Origin: Candidatus Gastranaerophilales bacterium
GTDB lineage: Bacteria > Cyanobacteriota > Vampirovibrionia > Gastranaerophilales > Gastranaerophilaceae
Assembly: GCA_944325785.1 (NCBI GenBank)
Contig: CALVBN010000010.1
Span: 1-64,000, forward strand
Direction: 5' to 3'
Length of the DNA stretch: 64,000 nt
Shown: positions 53,844 through 63,328 of the stretch, piece by piece
Layout: each line of letters opens with the position of its first letter
Numbering within the stretch: position 1 is the first letter of the stretch
The notes under the pieces: generated by a model
Told to the model about the DNA's origin: nothing
The model's input: the letters and a program-made list of their open reading frames with translations, nothing else
Database searches by the model: none
Program-made: the position numbers and the translations under genes

Positions 53844-53871
53844 AAAAAGCCTCAAAATTTGAGGCTTTTTT
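53844..53871. terminator. Bidirectional terminator
   Basis: AAAAAGCCTCAAA/TTTGAGGCTTTTT stem, directly after the stop codon of the alcohol dehydrogenase gene; T tracts on both strands. Confidence 0.85.
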
Positions 53872-53873
53872 AT

Positions 53874-54932
53874 CTAATCTATTAATACAAGAGGTTTTAT
53901 CAAATCCCTTGGTTTATCTTTCATTAACATCAATGCAGGCTCGACATTTTCCAAACCATGGAACGTATGCGTAATCAATTTTTCCGGATGTATTCTATGG
54001 GTTGTTACCAGTCTTGCGAGTTTTTCAGAACGGAGTCTTCCTCCAGGCATAAGTCCGCCTGTAATCATCTTGTGCCCCATTCCGCATCCCCATTCAACGC
54101 GCGGAATTTTTACATAATCACCTTCGCCCAGATAGTTAACATTACCTATTTTTCCGCCGGGTTTAAGCATTTTTATTGCCTGTTCAAAGGTATCATTATT
54201 TCCGCCTGCAATAACAATTTTATCAACACCCTTGCCGCGGGTTTTATCCAGGATTTGTTCTGTAATATCGCCCTCTCTATAGTTTACAATATCAGTCGCA
54301 CCAAACTCAAGCGCTAAATCAATACAGTTTTGTCTTGAACCCACAGCATAAATACTTGCAGCACCCCGTAATGCTGCAGCCGCTACCGACATTAGACCAA
54401 CTGGACCAATACCAATAACCGCAACATTATCGCCAAATTGAATATCAGCAAGTTCTACGCCGTGAAATCCTGTAGGAACCATATCACTAAGCATACACGC
54501 AGCACCCAAATCCATACCCTCCGGCAAATGTGCAAGGTTTCCGTCAGCATCGTTTACATGAAAATACTCTGCAAATACTCCGTCTTTAAAGTTAGAGAAT
54601 TTCCATCCTGACAACATCCCGCCGGAATGCATTGCATAACCCTCCTGTGCCTCTAAAGAATTCCAGTCCGGCGTAATAGCAGAAACAAGCACTTTATCCC
54701 CCGGCTTAAAGTCTTTAACAAGACTACCTACTTCTACAACCTCACCAACAGCCTCATGACCTAAAATCATATTATGCCTGTCTCCGATTGCCCCTGCCCA
54801 GACCGTATGAACGTCCGATGTACAAGGTGCTAATGCTATAGGCTTACAAATAGCATCATTAGGACCGCATCTCGGAACATCCTTGGTTACCCAGCCGGTG
54901 TTCCCGATAGACAACATAGCAAAACCCTTCAT
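53874..54932 (-). CDS. NADP-dependent secondary alcohol dehydrogenase
   Basis: A 352-residue zinc medium-chain dehydrogenase closely resembling the Clostridium beijerinckii/Thermoanaerobacter isopropanol dehydrogenases along its whole length. The catalytic zinc ligands Cys37, His59 and Asp150 are in the same positions, as is the NADP-selecting Gly198-Ser199-Arg200. It should reduce ketones or aldehydes and recycle NADP. It has its own terminator and looks like a single-gene unit. The strong likeness to clostridial enzymes hints at lateral transfer. Confidence 0.9.
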   Translation of the reverse strand: MKGFAMLSIGNTGWVTKDVPRCGPNDAICKPIALAPCTSDVHTVWAGAIGDRHNMILGHEAVGEVVEVGSLVKDFKPGDKVLVSAITPDWNSLEAQEGYAMHSGGMLSGWKFSNFKDGVFAEYFHVNDADGNLAHLPEGMDLGAACMLSDMVPTGFHGVELADIQFGDNVAVIGIGPVGLMSVAAAALRGAASIYAVGSRQNCIDLALEFGATDIVNYREGDITEQILDKTRGKGVDKIVIAGGNNDTFEQAIKMLKPGGKIGNVNYLGEGDYVKIPRVEWGCGMGHKMITGGLMPGGRLRSEKLARLVTTHRIHPEKLITHTFHGLENVEPALMLMKDKPRDLIKPLVLID

Positions 54933-55024
54933 AATGAGACCCCCTTAATAATTTTAAATAAACACTAAATAACCTATACATGTTAACATATAAAACCTGC
55001 AGTTTCAATCCTCGTATACACAAA

Positions 55025-55052
55025 CCCGCTCCGGAAGAGGATCCGAAACGGG
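55025..55052 (-). terminator. Hairpin after the glycosidase gene
   Basis: CCCGtTTCGGA/TCCGGAGCGGG on the minus strand with a six-base loop, about 35 bases after the stop at 55088; only TTT follows, so termination may be partial. Confidence 0.55.
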
Positions 55053-55087
55053 CAGAATTTAGGGGGTGGGGGGCAAATGATGCACTA

Positions 55088-56302
55088 TTAAGAAACTTTC
55101 ACATTAAGCGTATGCGATAGAGGTATTCCTCCCTGCATAACAGGCTTATTAACGACTTGACCTTTTATATACATAACGGTTGACCCGCCGCCATCAAGAT
55201 TCATTGCATTTACACAGCCGAGTTCTTTCATTAAATTTGCCAGCTCCATCAATGTTAAACCGATAGATGCACCTTCTCTGCCGTCGGCAGTCAGCATAAT
55301 CAAGTGATTATCTGCCGTATACCCGATAGCAGTACGAGGATTTCGTCCGCCTATAGAGGCAAGCTTTTGAGCTGTCATATCAACATACACGTCGCCGTTT
55401 TTTATTAAATACGGTCCTCCGCTTATTATATGATTGACATTTCTCCACTCCGGATTCATTCCAATTTTTAATTTGAATTTTTTTGCTTCCGCAAATTTGC
55501 TTAGATTCTTTTTTGAGCCGACAATAACATAACCGTTTTGGGGAATTTTGTTCTTTTCATAAGAGGTTTTTACTAACTTGCCGTCCTCTATGACCATTTG
55601 CATCCCATACCGAGGACTAGGCGGAGAATATTCACCCCAATCCGGCGTATAAACGATTGTATGCACCGACAGCATTCTAGGTTGATTGACATTATCAATT
55701 TTTAACCCTCCTATATTAGTTTCTAATGTTGCATTTAATTTTACCCTTGCCATATCGAATCCTTTATCGAATATTCCCATTGCCACTCTGTCGTAAATCG
55801 GTCCTGTATAAACTTTTTTGTTTATCATTAATGTTCCTAAGGGGACTCCTGTCTGGGGTTTGAAATAACCGCCGTTTATGGAAACTATTGCATTTTCCCG
55901 ATTGGCTATGGTTGATATTTTTGACCTGTTCGCCAGAGTATCTGATGCAATTGAAGGTTCTATAACAAGTTTGTCATTTACCCCTTGAGACAATTCGACA
56001 ATGTTTATTCGAACGGGTTTGTTATTATAGTATTTAATCATTCTGACATGTTTGACACCTTTTTCTACTTCTACTACTTGTGCTTTTGGATATTTTTCTA
56101 AGATTTCTTGTTCAAAGACCAATTCTTCGTATTTTCTTTGTTCTTTTACGTAATTTACCGCGGATGGAATCCCCGCACTTACATCTTTTGCGGATATAAG
56201 CAGGTTCTGAGAAAATAATAAGCAAATAGCTATACCTATACCTGCTGCGCTGGTTGCTGTTTTTTCTATTTGGGGTCTTTGTACAATTGCTGTTGTATCC
56301 AT
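55088..56302 (-). CDS. Phosphodiester glycosidase (NAGPA) domain protein, exported
   Basis: A 404-residue protein with a membrane/signal segment at about residues 15-35. Its C-terminal domain (about 130-404) matches the phosphodiester glycosidase fold: VSINGGYFKPQTGVPLG near its start, AIGYTADN and the terminal MNLDGGGSTVMYIKGQVVN. Family members act on exopolysaccharides or wall sugars. I choose the ATG at 56302, with AGGTGAG upstream; a GTG three codons earlier is less suitable. Confidence 0.82.
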   Translation of the reverse strand: MDTTAIVQRPQIEKTATSAAGIGIAICLLFSQNLLISAKDVSAGIPSAVNYVKEQRKYEELVFEQEILEKYPKAQVVEVEKGVKHVRMIKYYNNKPVRINIVELSQGVNDKLVIEPSIASDTLANRSKISTIANRENAIVSINGGYFKPQTGVPLGTLMINKKVYTGPIYDRVAMGIFDKGFDMARVKLNATLETNIGGLKIDNVNQPRMLSVHTIVYTPDWGEYSPPSPRYGMQMVIEDGKLVKTSYEKNKIPQNGYVIVGSKKNLSKFAEAKKFKLKIGMNPEWRNVNHIISGGPYLIKNGDVYVDMTAQKLASIGGRNPRTAIGYTADNHLIMLTADGREGASIGLTLMELANLMKELGCVNAMNLDGGGSTVMYIKGQVVNKPVMQGGIPLSHTLNVKVS

Positions 56303-56668
56303 TGCTCTCACCTATTGTCTAAAGTAACAGATACCTTTTTTATTAAGGAGTGGTGTGGGGCTATAACACTCCGGGGGTAAATATACAGCACGATTGTGCC
56401 TTATATTTACTCATCGCCTATTCGCCGTTTAAGGCTTTTTAATTGTCACATTCTAAAACATTTAGGCTTTAGAATTACACCAGAGGAAATATTTTCCTCT
56501 ACTATTATTATACCATACACTTAATCTATTCTCAAGAGGGTTGCAAGCCAATTTTTATAATACTTTAGGATAATTTTTATAATAGTTTAAAATACACTTA
56601 ATATTTATTAATATTTTAGGACTTTGATTTATACTGCATTTCAGCAGTGTGTATGATAATATATTTCT
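56303..56668. other. Intergenic region with hairpins and a GGGGTAAAT word
   Basis: AGAGGAAA/TTTCCTCT (56482-56500) and TTCTAAA/TTTAGAA (about 56452-56475) are hairpins, and GGGGTAAAT is at 56374-56382. They may belong to the 5' leader of the glycosidase gene. A TATGATAAT stretch ends about nine bases before the plus-strand ATG at 56669. No gene is supported. Confidence 0.45.
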
Positions 56669-57697
56669 ATGAGTATTATTTCCGTTTTAAAGAAAAAAAA
56701 TAACAAAATTCTTTTTACTACACCAAGCCACAACGGGAATTTTTGCATTATGCACAAATTTTACCAATGGTACAAAAAAGATATATCAGAGGTTGACGCT
56801 TACAACCCTCAAGAAGCATTAAGAAAAGCTGAGGAAGAAGCTGCAAAAATATATGGAGTAAACTATACATATTTTTTAACCAACGGCTCCACAAGCGGTA
56901 TTATATGCGCAGTTCTAAGCTCCTGCAATAAAGGGGACAGGGTTTTAATCTGGAGCAACGCGCATCCCTGTCATAAAAACGCCTGCACGCTGGCGGGTGC
57001 AGAAGCTGTAGAATACAATCTGCCTTACAACGAAGAGTGGGGAATATACGAGCCGGCAACACCAGATTATTACGAAAAACTCATTAAAGATACAAAACCC
57101 AAAGCTTTAATAATTACATCCCCGACTTATGAAGGACTTGCTTCTGATGTAAATAGCATAAGCTCTATATGCAAAAAAAATAATGTTATATTAATAACCG
57201 ATGAAGCACACGGCGCATTATATCCTTTTTCGGATAAACTTCCCGAAAGTGCTGTAAAATATGCAGATTTTACAGTTCAATCTTTGCATAAAACAGCAGG
57301 AGGAATAAACCCGACAGCTCTCCTGCACTGCAATTGCGATGCAAAAAAAGCTCTGGATTTGATAACAACAACCTCGCCGTCTTATCCTATGCTGGCAACT
57401 ATTGAAGCAAACATAAAATTCTTAAACTCAGCCAAAGGAAGAAAAAAAATAATAGAACTAATTTCAGAAATCAGTTCTATTAAAGCTAAACTTAAGAATC
57501 TTCAATTTTACGGCGATGATGCGACCAAAATCCTCTTGAAAAAAGAAGGATTGTCCGGTTATGATTTATCAGAACTTCTGTTTGATAAATATAATATTGA
57601 AGATGAACGAGCAAATGAAAAATCAGTAATGCTCCTTACCGGCATTGGTACGACTAAAAAAATGCTTGATAAGCTGAACTATTTAATAAGAGTTTGA
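56669..57697 (+). CDS. Orn/Lys/Arg decarboxylase-like PLP protein, short form
   Basis: A 342-residue fold-type I PLP enzyme. ITDEAHGALYPF (about 176-187) and SLHKTAGG with the PLP lysine (Lys208) are those of basic amino acid decarboxylases. The protein has the major domain but not the N-terminal flavodoxin-like part, and its C-terminal domain is short: about 140 residues less than the usual bacterial form. It could make a polyamine or cadaverine-type product; the substrate is unclear. There is no ribosome binding site. The 3' end overlaps the isochorismatase gene by 19 bases. Confidence 0.72.
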   Translation: MSIISVLKKKNNKILFTTPSHNGNFCIMHKFYQWYKKDISEVDAYNPQEALRKAEEEAAKIYGVNYTYFLTNGSTSGIICAVLSSCNKGDRVLIWSNAHPCHKNACTLAGAEAVEYNLPYNEEWGIYEPATPDYYEKLIKDTKPKALIITSPTYEGLASDVNSISSICKKNNVILITDEAHGALYPFSDKLPESAVKYADFTVQSLHKTAGGINPTALLHCNCDAKKALDLITTTSPSYPMLATIEANIKFLNSAKGRKKIIELISEISSIKAKLKNLQFYGDDATKILLKKEGLSGYDLSELLFDKYNIEDERANEKSVMLLTGIGTTKKMLDKLNYLIRV

Positions 57698-58227
57698 ACT
57701 TCTTTAAAATTCGGGTGTTTTGCACTCTTTAGCCATTCAAACACAGCTATCTCGGTTGTTATAATATGCGCACCGTTATCCTGCATTCTTGCAAGTCCTG
57801 CAGAATATTCCAGTTCTGCCCTGCTTCCGCAGGCATCTTTTACAACATGCACTTCATAACCGGCTTTAATAAGAGCCTCTGCAGTCTGACTTACACAGAT
57901 ATGCGTTTCTATACCGAACAAAACAACCTGTTTTTTGCCAAGAAATTCCAAAGCTTTTACAACTTCCGTATTTTCAAGAGCTGAAAAAGCTGTTTTATCA
58001 TAATAAACCATATCTTGTGGAAGCACACTTCTTATCCCCTCAATTGTATAACCAAGCCCTTTCGGATACTGCTCTGTTACAATAACCGGAATGTTTAAAA
58101 TATTTGCAGATTTTGTTATTATTTCTGCTTTTTTTTCCAGAGAAGTTTTATTAAAAACCGCATTTAAAAGCTTTTCTTGAACATCAATAATCATAACTAC
58201 ACTATTTTCAGAATTAAGTATTGCCAT
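57679..58227 (-). CDS. Isochorismatase-family cysteine hydrolase
   Basis: A 182-residue enzyme with the complete triad: Asp15 in MIIDVQEK, Lys77 in YYDKTAFS and Cys110 in IETHICVSQ. It resembles the YcaC-like branch, whose substrate is often unknown (small amides). It is the last gene of the leftward operon beginning with the transketolase subunit, and its start overlaps the upstream gene by 14 bases. Confidence 0.85.
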   Translation of the reverse strand: MAILNSENSVVMIIDVQEKLLNAVFNKTSLEKKAEIITKSANILNIPVIVTEQYPKGLGYTIEGIRSVLPQDMVYYDKTAFSALENTEVVKALEFLGKKQVVLFGIETHICVSQTAEALIKAGYEVHVVKDACGSRAELEYSAGLARMQDNGAHIITTEIAVFEWLKSAKHPNFKEVQTLIK

Positions 58228-59401
58228 AATCTATCTCCTTTTTAAACTCTTCTATAAATTGCTCCAATAAATCTTCCAGCAGCCCTGCTTCCAGTTCATT
58301 CGGCTCCAGAGTTATTCTTTTTGCAGGTGTCGTTTCATTATTATAAACAATGTCTATATTTATTTTAGAAAGCCCTGGTGTTGTAATTTTCAGACTATTT
58401 GCAATATTACGGCTTTTTAGAGTCATTATTGCCAAACCTTCTCCTGACGTCTGCTCTATCTGCACCCCGAATAACTTATCATTATATTTTTGCTGTGTAT
58501 GATAAAAAACAGGAGTTATAATATTCTCCATCCTGCGATTAAATTCCTGTCTGTACATTTTAAAAGTCTGACCGGATTTTTCTGCATTACCCGCAGTACT
58601 AATATAATTTTTGTCATAATTTATTGCTTCATGAAGCTTATTAAGCACTTCATTTACCAGCTGTTGTCTGCTTTTATTCGCTGCATTCGCGAACCCTGCA
58701 TACATTTTTTCAGGGAGTTGTTTACTTATTTTTGACCAAATTTTTTGCGCTCCATCTATATCAGTATCATACAACAGCAAAAAATACTTATTTACCGCAT
58801 AGCTCATTAAAATATCATTTTTTCTTACATTATTTAAAATTGCTTTTTCAATTATATTAGGCTGTATAAAAAACTTACTCTTTTCATTCGGAGAAATTGC
58901 ACCTAAAACAGCCTGACCCGAATTTTCTTTTAATATTTTTAATTCATCATCCAGTATGACTGTATAGTCGCTGAAAACCTCGCTGTATGCAGAAATCAGT
59001 TCTTCTTTTACAAGCATATTACGGTACTGAGTATTCTTTCTTATTACGGAAGATGCATTAAGTACAGGAATCATTTGCGCCTGTATTTCTTTATCTGACA
59101 TAAAAGGTGTTATAAATGAAAATGCACCATTCTGATATGCGTTTATTTTAAACGCCTCATTTTCATTATAAGAAAATACAATACAGGGATTTTCTTTAAA
59201 AATGCTTAACAGATTCAAGGCTTGTTCTTCGGCGCCCTCGCTATTTATTATAAAAACAGAACCACTAACAAGTTCTGATTTTTCAATAATATCTGTAAAC
59301 GTAAACTTAAATAACTCATCATATTTTCTGAGTACAAGTTTCGGCGTAATGTACTCAAAAAAATCAGAATCATCTGATATGAGAATTATTCTGGACTGCA
59401 T
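58214..59401 (-). CDS. Pseudo-receiver plus degenerate GGDEF-like protein
   Basis: A 395-residue protein. Residues about 1-125 look like a CheY-type receiver (IILISDDSDFF start), but the phosphoacceptor position is Asn53 (FIINSEG) and the usual KP motif is FITPF, so phosphorylation is unlikely. Residues about 130-260 recall a GGDEF domain that has lost its signature (NKYFLLLYDTDID). The C-terminal part (about 280-395) is unassigned and ends in an acidic helix. It may be a structural regulator. It lies between HDOD and isochorismatase genes with 12- and 14-base junctions. Confidence 0.55.
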   Translation of the reverse strand: MQSRIILISDDSDFFEYITPKLVLRKYDELFKFTFTDIIEKSELVSGSVFIINSEGAEEQALNLLSIFKENPCIVFSYNENEAFKINAYQNGAFSFITPFMSDKEIQAQMIPVLNASSVIRKNTQYRNMLVKEELISAYSEVFSDYTVILDDELKILKENSGQAVLGAISPNEKSKFFIQPNIIEKAILNNVRKNDILMSYAVNKYFLLLYDTDIDGAQKIWSKISKQLPEKMYAGFANAANKSRQQLVNEVLNKLHEAINYDKNYISTAGNAEKSGQTFKMYRQEFNRRMENIITPVFYHTQQKYNDKLFGVQIEQTSGEGLAIMTLKSRNIANSLKITTPGLSKINIDIVYNNETTPAKRITLEPNELEAGLLEDLLEQFIEEFKKEIDYGNT

Positions 59402-59413
59402 TTATACAACACC

Positions 59414-60220
59414 TTATGCCAATTCTGAAATAAGAAGTTCAGATTTTTGCATTATTGTAGTTCTTAAATCTTCAATATCCGCAAAATCTATACCTAGAGT
59501 TTTGATAAAATCCTTATCCAATGAACTAGGGTTAAACTCTTCTTGCACCAGCTTATCAACCATACAGACAAGATTGCACGGAAGCGGTATTGAAGAAAGC
59601 GACGGCATATGATGGTATGAAATAATATTAGCAAGCAATATAGGAAGCTGCCATCTTTTCGCCATTAATGACCCTGTTTTAACGTGATCAGAATCAAAAT
59701 ACTTTTTCTCTGCGTCTAACACATCCGCCCCGTCATGGACAGCATCCAAAACCTTATTATAAAGTTTTTCATTTGCCATATGCAGAACCATTTTGCCTAC
59801 ATCATGCACAAAGCCTGCAATAAAAGCTTCATCAGAATCCATTATTTTAGTAACATTTGCCAGATATTCGCATCCGGCAGCAACCCTCATAGAATGCTTC
59901 CATAGTTCTTTATCGCCTTGATTTGACATCATTGGCTTCATTGCAACAGCTACAATAATGTTTTTTACTTTTACCATCCCGAGCAGAGAAAGCGCAATAC
60001 TTATTGAACTTATCTGCTGTGAAAAACCATAATATGCAGAATTAACCAGCGCAAGAATTTTTATTGTCAAAGACTGGTCATACATAACAATATCACCTAG
60101 TTCTTTCATACTTGCAGTCGGTTTTTTCATTATATTTAGTGCCTTTACAATTACGCTCGGCATCGCATGAATATCTTTTACGCTGTTTACTAATTCTATA
60201 GTTTTATCCATATTAACCAC
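59414..60220 (-). CDS. HDOD-domain signalling protein
   Basis: A 268-residue protein that is essentially a single HDOD domain (SVKDIHAMPSVIVKALNIM at 13-31, FVHDVGKMVLH further on). HDOD proteins are degenerate relatives of HD hydrolases, often linked to c-di-GMP, motility and twitching control. The FVHDVGK motif keeps His-Asp, so metal binding is not excluded. It begins right after ftsX, and is followed by the pseudo-receiver gene, which fits a signalling pair. Confidence 0.85.
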   Translation of the reverse strand: MVNMDKTIELVNSVKDIHAMPSVIVKALNIMKKPTASMKELGDIVMYDQSLTIKILALVNSAYYGFSQQISSISIALSLLGMVKVKNIIVAVAMKPMMSNQGDKELWKHSMRVAAGCEYLANVTKIMDSDEAFIAGFVHDVGKMVLHMANEKLYNKVLDAVHDGADVLDAEKKYFDSDHVKTGSLMAKRWQLPILLANIISYHHMPSLSSIPLPCNLVCMVDKLVQEEFNPSSLDKDFIKTLGIDFADIEDLRTTIMQKSELLISELA

Positions 60221-61129
60221 CTATACTTGTAAATGTTTTTTGATTGACAAGAAGCTTCCTATAGCTCCGAATGCCGTACCTATTAATAATAATGTTATTA
60301 TAACAATATTTTGTGCACAAGCAGGATTCGGTATCAAAAAGAATTTGTGAACATTAATAAGAAGCCCTTGTATCCAATTAAGCGGTATTACAGCAATTAC
60401 AGAGGAAACAAGCCCGTAAAAAGCTCCCTGCATTATAAGAGGAGTTTTTATATACCAGTTGCTTACCCCCATAAGACGCATTATCTCTATCTCATCTTTT
60501 CTTGACTGTATTACCAGCTGAATTGTATTATTGATAATTGTAATTGTCAATGCTGCGGAAATGATTATTACAAAAATCATTGTCGTATTAACAACATTTG
60601 TAAGAACCTGCATTTTTTTGGCAAGTTCTTTTGCATACCCTATATCTTCCACACCGGAAATAGGTTTTATTTGATTAAAGACCTCACCAATATTTTCAGG
60701 TTTATCTACACTTACGCGCAGTGTATCAGGAAGAGGATTAGCAATATCATGCAGTCCTAACTCCTGTTTTAAACTATTCCAGGATTCTTCCTTTGTCTTT
60801 AAAGTTACATTTTTTACATGTTTTATTTCCTTTATCCTGTCCTTAACTATTGAAGGAGAGGAATTGGATTTCAAATAAACTGAGATTTCCAGAACGTTGC
60901 CAAGTTCATTTGCGAATGTAGACAATGACAGAGTAAAACGGAACAGCACGCCGAACAGAGTTAATATAGCTGCCATGGTAGTTATGATAACGAGGTTTAT
61001 AATCCCTGTTCTTTTAATATCATTAACGGCTTCCATAACTATTCTGTATATAATGCGCAGTTCGCAGAGCCAATCCTTAGGGATGTGCTTTTTTACCTGT
61101 CTTTTAAGCTGTTGTCTGCTATTGTCCAT
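60221..61129 (-). CDS. ftsX: Cell division protein FtsX
   Basis: Permease-like part of the FtsEX complex, which activates peptidoglycan hydrolases at the septum. Four membrane helices: about residues 45-70, then three after the extracytoplasmic loop (about 185-295), with EIEIMRLMGVSNWYIKTPLIMQG in between. It overlaps ftsE by 11 bases. Length 302 is standard. Confidence 0.93.
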   Translation of the reverse strand: MDNSRQQLKRQVKKHIPKDWLCELRIIYRIVMEAVNDIKRTGIINLVIITTMAAILTLFGVLFRFTLSLSTFANELGNVLEISVYLKSNSSPSIVKDRIKEIKHVKNVTLKTKEESWNSLKQELGLHDIANPLPDTLRVSVDKPENIGEVFNQIKPISGVEDIGYAKELAKKMQVLTNVVNTTMIFVIIISAALTITIINNTIQLVIQSRKDEIEIMRLMGVSNWYIKTPLIMQGAFYGLVSSVIAVIPLNWIQGLLINVHKFFLIPNPACAQNIVIITLLLIGTAFGAIGSFLSIKKHLQV

Positions 61130-61796
61130 ACGTACCTGCCTGAATATCTCTTATTATCTCGCCTTTTTCAAGCGTTAAAACTCGTTTTCTAAATCTGTCT
61201 ACCAGAGTATAATCGTGTGTAGAAACAATAACCGTAATACCTCTCTGGTTAATCTGTTCAAGAATCTGCATAATTTCCAGAGAGTTTTTCGGGTCTAAGT
61301 TACCTGTAGGTTCATCTGCTATCAATAACGGCGGACCGTTAACCAGCGCCCTTGCAATACTTACACGCTGTTGCTCTCCGCCGGAGAGTTCCGTAGGCTT
61401 AGCTTTAGCTTTATCCAAAAGACCTACCACCTTTAAAGCTCCTGTAACACGCGTCCTTATATCAGAAGAACTTATGCCCAGAGTTCTGATAACATAAGCA
61501 ATATTATCGTATACAGTCTGATTCTGTAAAAGCTTATAATCCTGGAACACAATCCCCATACAGCGTCTTAAATTAGGCACCTTTTCCGGAGGCAGGTTAG
61601 CAATATTTATTCCTCCTATAAGAACCGTGCCTGTTGTAGGAGTTTCTTCTTTATAAAGCATTTTTATCAATGTTGATTTGCCGGCGCCTGAAGCCCCCGT
61701 TATAAAGACAAATTCGCCGGACAGAATATCCAGATTGATATTTTTTAATGCGTAATTATTTTTATATTTTTTAGTAACAGATCTAAATTGTATCAT
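61119..61796 (-). CDS. ftsE: Cell division ATP-binding protein FtsE
   Basis: ABC-type ATPase of FtsEX. Walker [10 protein letters not shown] (about residues 35-43), signature LSGGEQQR, Walker [13 protein letters not shown] and the H-loop STHD are intact. The start overlaps the transketolase subunit stop by four bases. Length 225 is normal. Confidence 0.95.
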   Translation of the reverse strand: MIQFRSVTKKYKNNYALKNINLDILSGEFVFITGASGAGKSTLIKMLYKEETPTTGTVLIGGINIANLPPEKVPNLRRCMGIVFQDYKLLQNQTVYDNIAYVIRTLGISSSDIRTRVTGALKVVGLLDKAKAKPTELSGGEQQRVSIARALVNGPPLLIADEPTGNLDPKNSLEIMQILEQINQRGITVIVSTHDYTLVDRFRKRVLTLEKGEIIRDIQAGTYGQ

Positions 61797-62740
61797 TTTT
61801 TTAACTCAATAACCCTATTTGCAATGCTCAAGGCATCAATACCGTAACACTTAAGTAATTCATCCGGCTTTCCGCTCTGACCGAAACAGTCTTTTACACC
61901 AATTCTTATAACTTTATGCGGAGAACTTTCAGACAGACATTCGCAGACCGCAGAGCCCAGCCCGCCTATTACGGAATGGTTTTCTACCGTGACTGCAAGT
62001 CCGGTTTTATTAACACTATTTATTATAGTTCCACAATCTAACGGTTTTATAACGGGTACATTTATAACTTCTGCACTTATGCCTTTTTCTTCCAGCAATT
62101 CAGATGCTTTTACAACTTCTGAAGTAATGTCGCCGTAAGTTAATAATGTCACATCCTTACCCTCTTTTAGGACAACAGCTTTATATGGATTAAATACATA
62201 ACTGCTGTCATAAATATCGGGGACATTTATTCTTGACAATCTTAGATATACAGGTCCTTCATATTCAGAAGCGAATTTAACAGCCTGTTTTGTCTGCTCA
62301 TAATCAGCAGGGACTATTACCGTCATATTAGGAAGCCCTCTCATAAGAGATACATCTTCCAGCGCCTGGTGGCTTGCGCCGTCTTCTCCGACAGTAATAC
62401 CGCCATGCGCGCCTATAATTTTTACGTTTGCCTTCTGGTAACATACAGAATTTCTAATCTGGTCATAGGCTCTTCCGGTAGCAAAAACAGCAAAAGTAGC
62501 TGCAAACGGGATTTTACCTTCAAGCGACAACCCTAGAGCCGTTGTAATTAAATCCTGCTCTGCAATACCGACATCAAAGAACCTGTCCGGGAATTTTCTT
62601 GCAAAAACAGCCGTCTGCGTAGAGCCGGATAAATCGGCATCCAATGCGACAATATCTGGGTTTTCACTGCCTAAATGCGCCAGCTCTTCTCCGAATGCAC
62701 CCCTTATTGACTTTTTAGAATCATAGTTTATAGTCTGCAT
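61793..62740 (-). CDS. Transketolase C-terminal subunit
   Basis: The C-terminal half of a split transketolase (315 residues), acting in the pentose phosphate and Calvin-type sugar exchange. FGEELAHLGSENPDIVALDADLSGST and the FDVGIAEQDL glutamate region carry the pyrimidine-binding domain; the C-terminal domain follows. The N-terminal half is not in the window. It heads a six-gene operon with ftsE, ftsX, HDOD, pseudo-receiver and isochorismatase genes. Confidence 0.9.
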   Translation of the reverse strand: MQTINYDSKKSIRGAFGEELAHLGSENPDIVALDADLSGSTQTAVFARKFPDRFFDVGIAEQDLITTALGLSLEGKIPFAATFAVFATGRAYDQIRNSVCYQKANVKIIGAHGGITVGEDGASHQALEDVSLMRGLPNMTVIVPADYEQTKQAVKFASEYEGPVYLRLSRINVPDIYDSSYVFNPYKAVVLKEGKDVTLLTYGDITSEVVKASELLEEKGISAEVINVPVIKPLDCGTIINSVNKTGLAVTVENHSVIGGLGSAVCECLSESSPHKVIRIGVKDCFGQSGKPDELLKCYGIDALSIANRVIELKK

Positions 62741-62790
62741 ATTTCCTCGCCTGCTATGATTATAACATAAACTATGAAAAACACATAAAA

Positions 62791-63024
62791 TTATTTATTC
62801 CAATAATCGCATATAAGTTTTTCTTTTTTGCAGAAAATCTTTTTAATATTTTCTAAAAGGGGTTTCTTTTCAATATTTTCCAGCTCTTTTTTTAGAACAG
62901 CTTTTTCTAATATTAATGAGTTGTAAAGCTGGTTGCAAATATCAGAAGTTGTCTGATGGAGCTGAAGTTTTTTTATTTGTATTTCTTTTTGGAGTATTTG
63001 TTTTTTTAATTGATGTTTCTTCAC
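62791..63024 (-). CDS. Small coiled-coil protein
   Basis: A 77-residue, lysine-rich, leucine-heptad protein that should form a single long coiled coil (residues about 5-65). It lies 50 bases upstream of the transketolase subunit and may be the operon's first gene. No family is recognised. Confidence 0.45.
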   Translation of the reverse strand: MKKHQLKKQILQKEIQIKKLQLHQTTSDICNQLYNSLILEKAVLKKELENIEKKPLLENIKKIFCKKEKLICDYWNK

Positions 63025-63249
63025 AAAAGACCTCGTGTTATAAGAATAAAACTTTTAAGAAAGTTTTGCAATCAATCTTTTAGAGTATTCTTAAGAGAAT
63101 CGGGCAAAACTTTGTAACAATTTTGTAATATTTAGTCAATTTTAAAAATAAAAAAGACTTTTATAAAACATAACAACACGAGGAACAGGGATATAATGCG
63201 AGTTTCAGACTTGTATTGTAAACTTTTGTAACAATACACAAAAAAATCC
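63025..63249. other. Intergenic region upstream of the sigma-28 promoter
   Basis: It contains repeated TTTGTAACAA-type words (near 63110 and 63225), also seen just before the sigma-28 promoter at 32977. No gene is supported. Confidence 0.45.
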
Positions 63250-63276
63250 TAAAGTTTTTGAAAAAAATGCCGTTAA
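63250..63276 (+). promoter_or_regulatory. Sigma-28 (FliA-type) promoter
   Basis: TAAAGTTT (63250-63257), 11 bases, GCCGTTAA (63269-63276), 52 bases before the ATG. The same TTTGTAACAA...CACAAAA context surrounds the promoter at 32977-33003. Confidence 0.85.
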
Positions 63277-63328
63277 CCATAACAAAAAAGTAGGATTGTA
63301 TTGTACGAAAATTTAGAAAGGAGTAACA

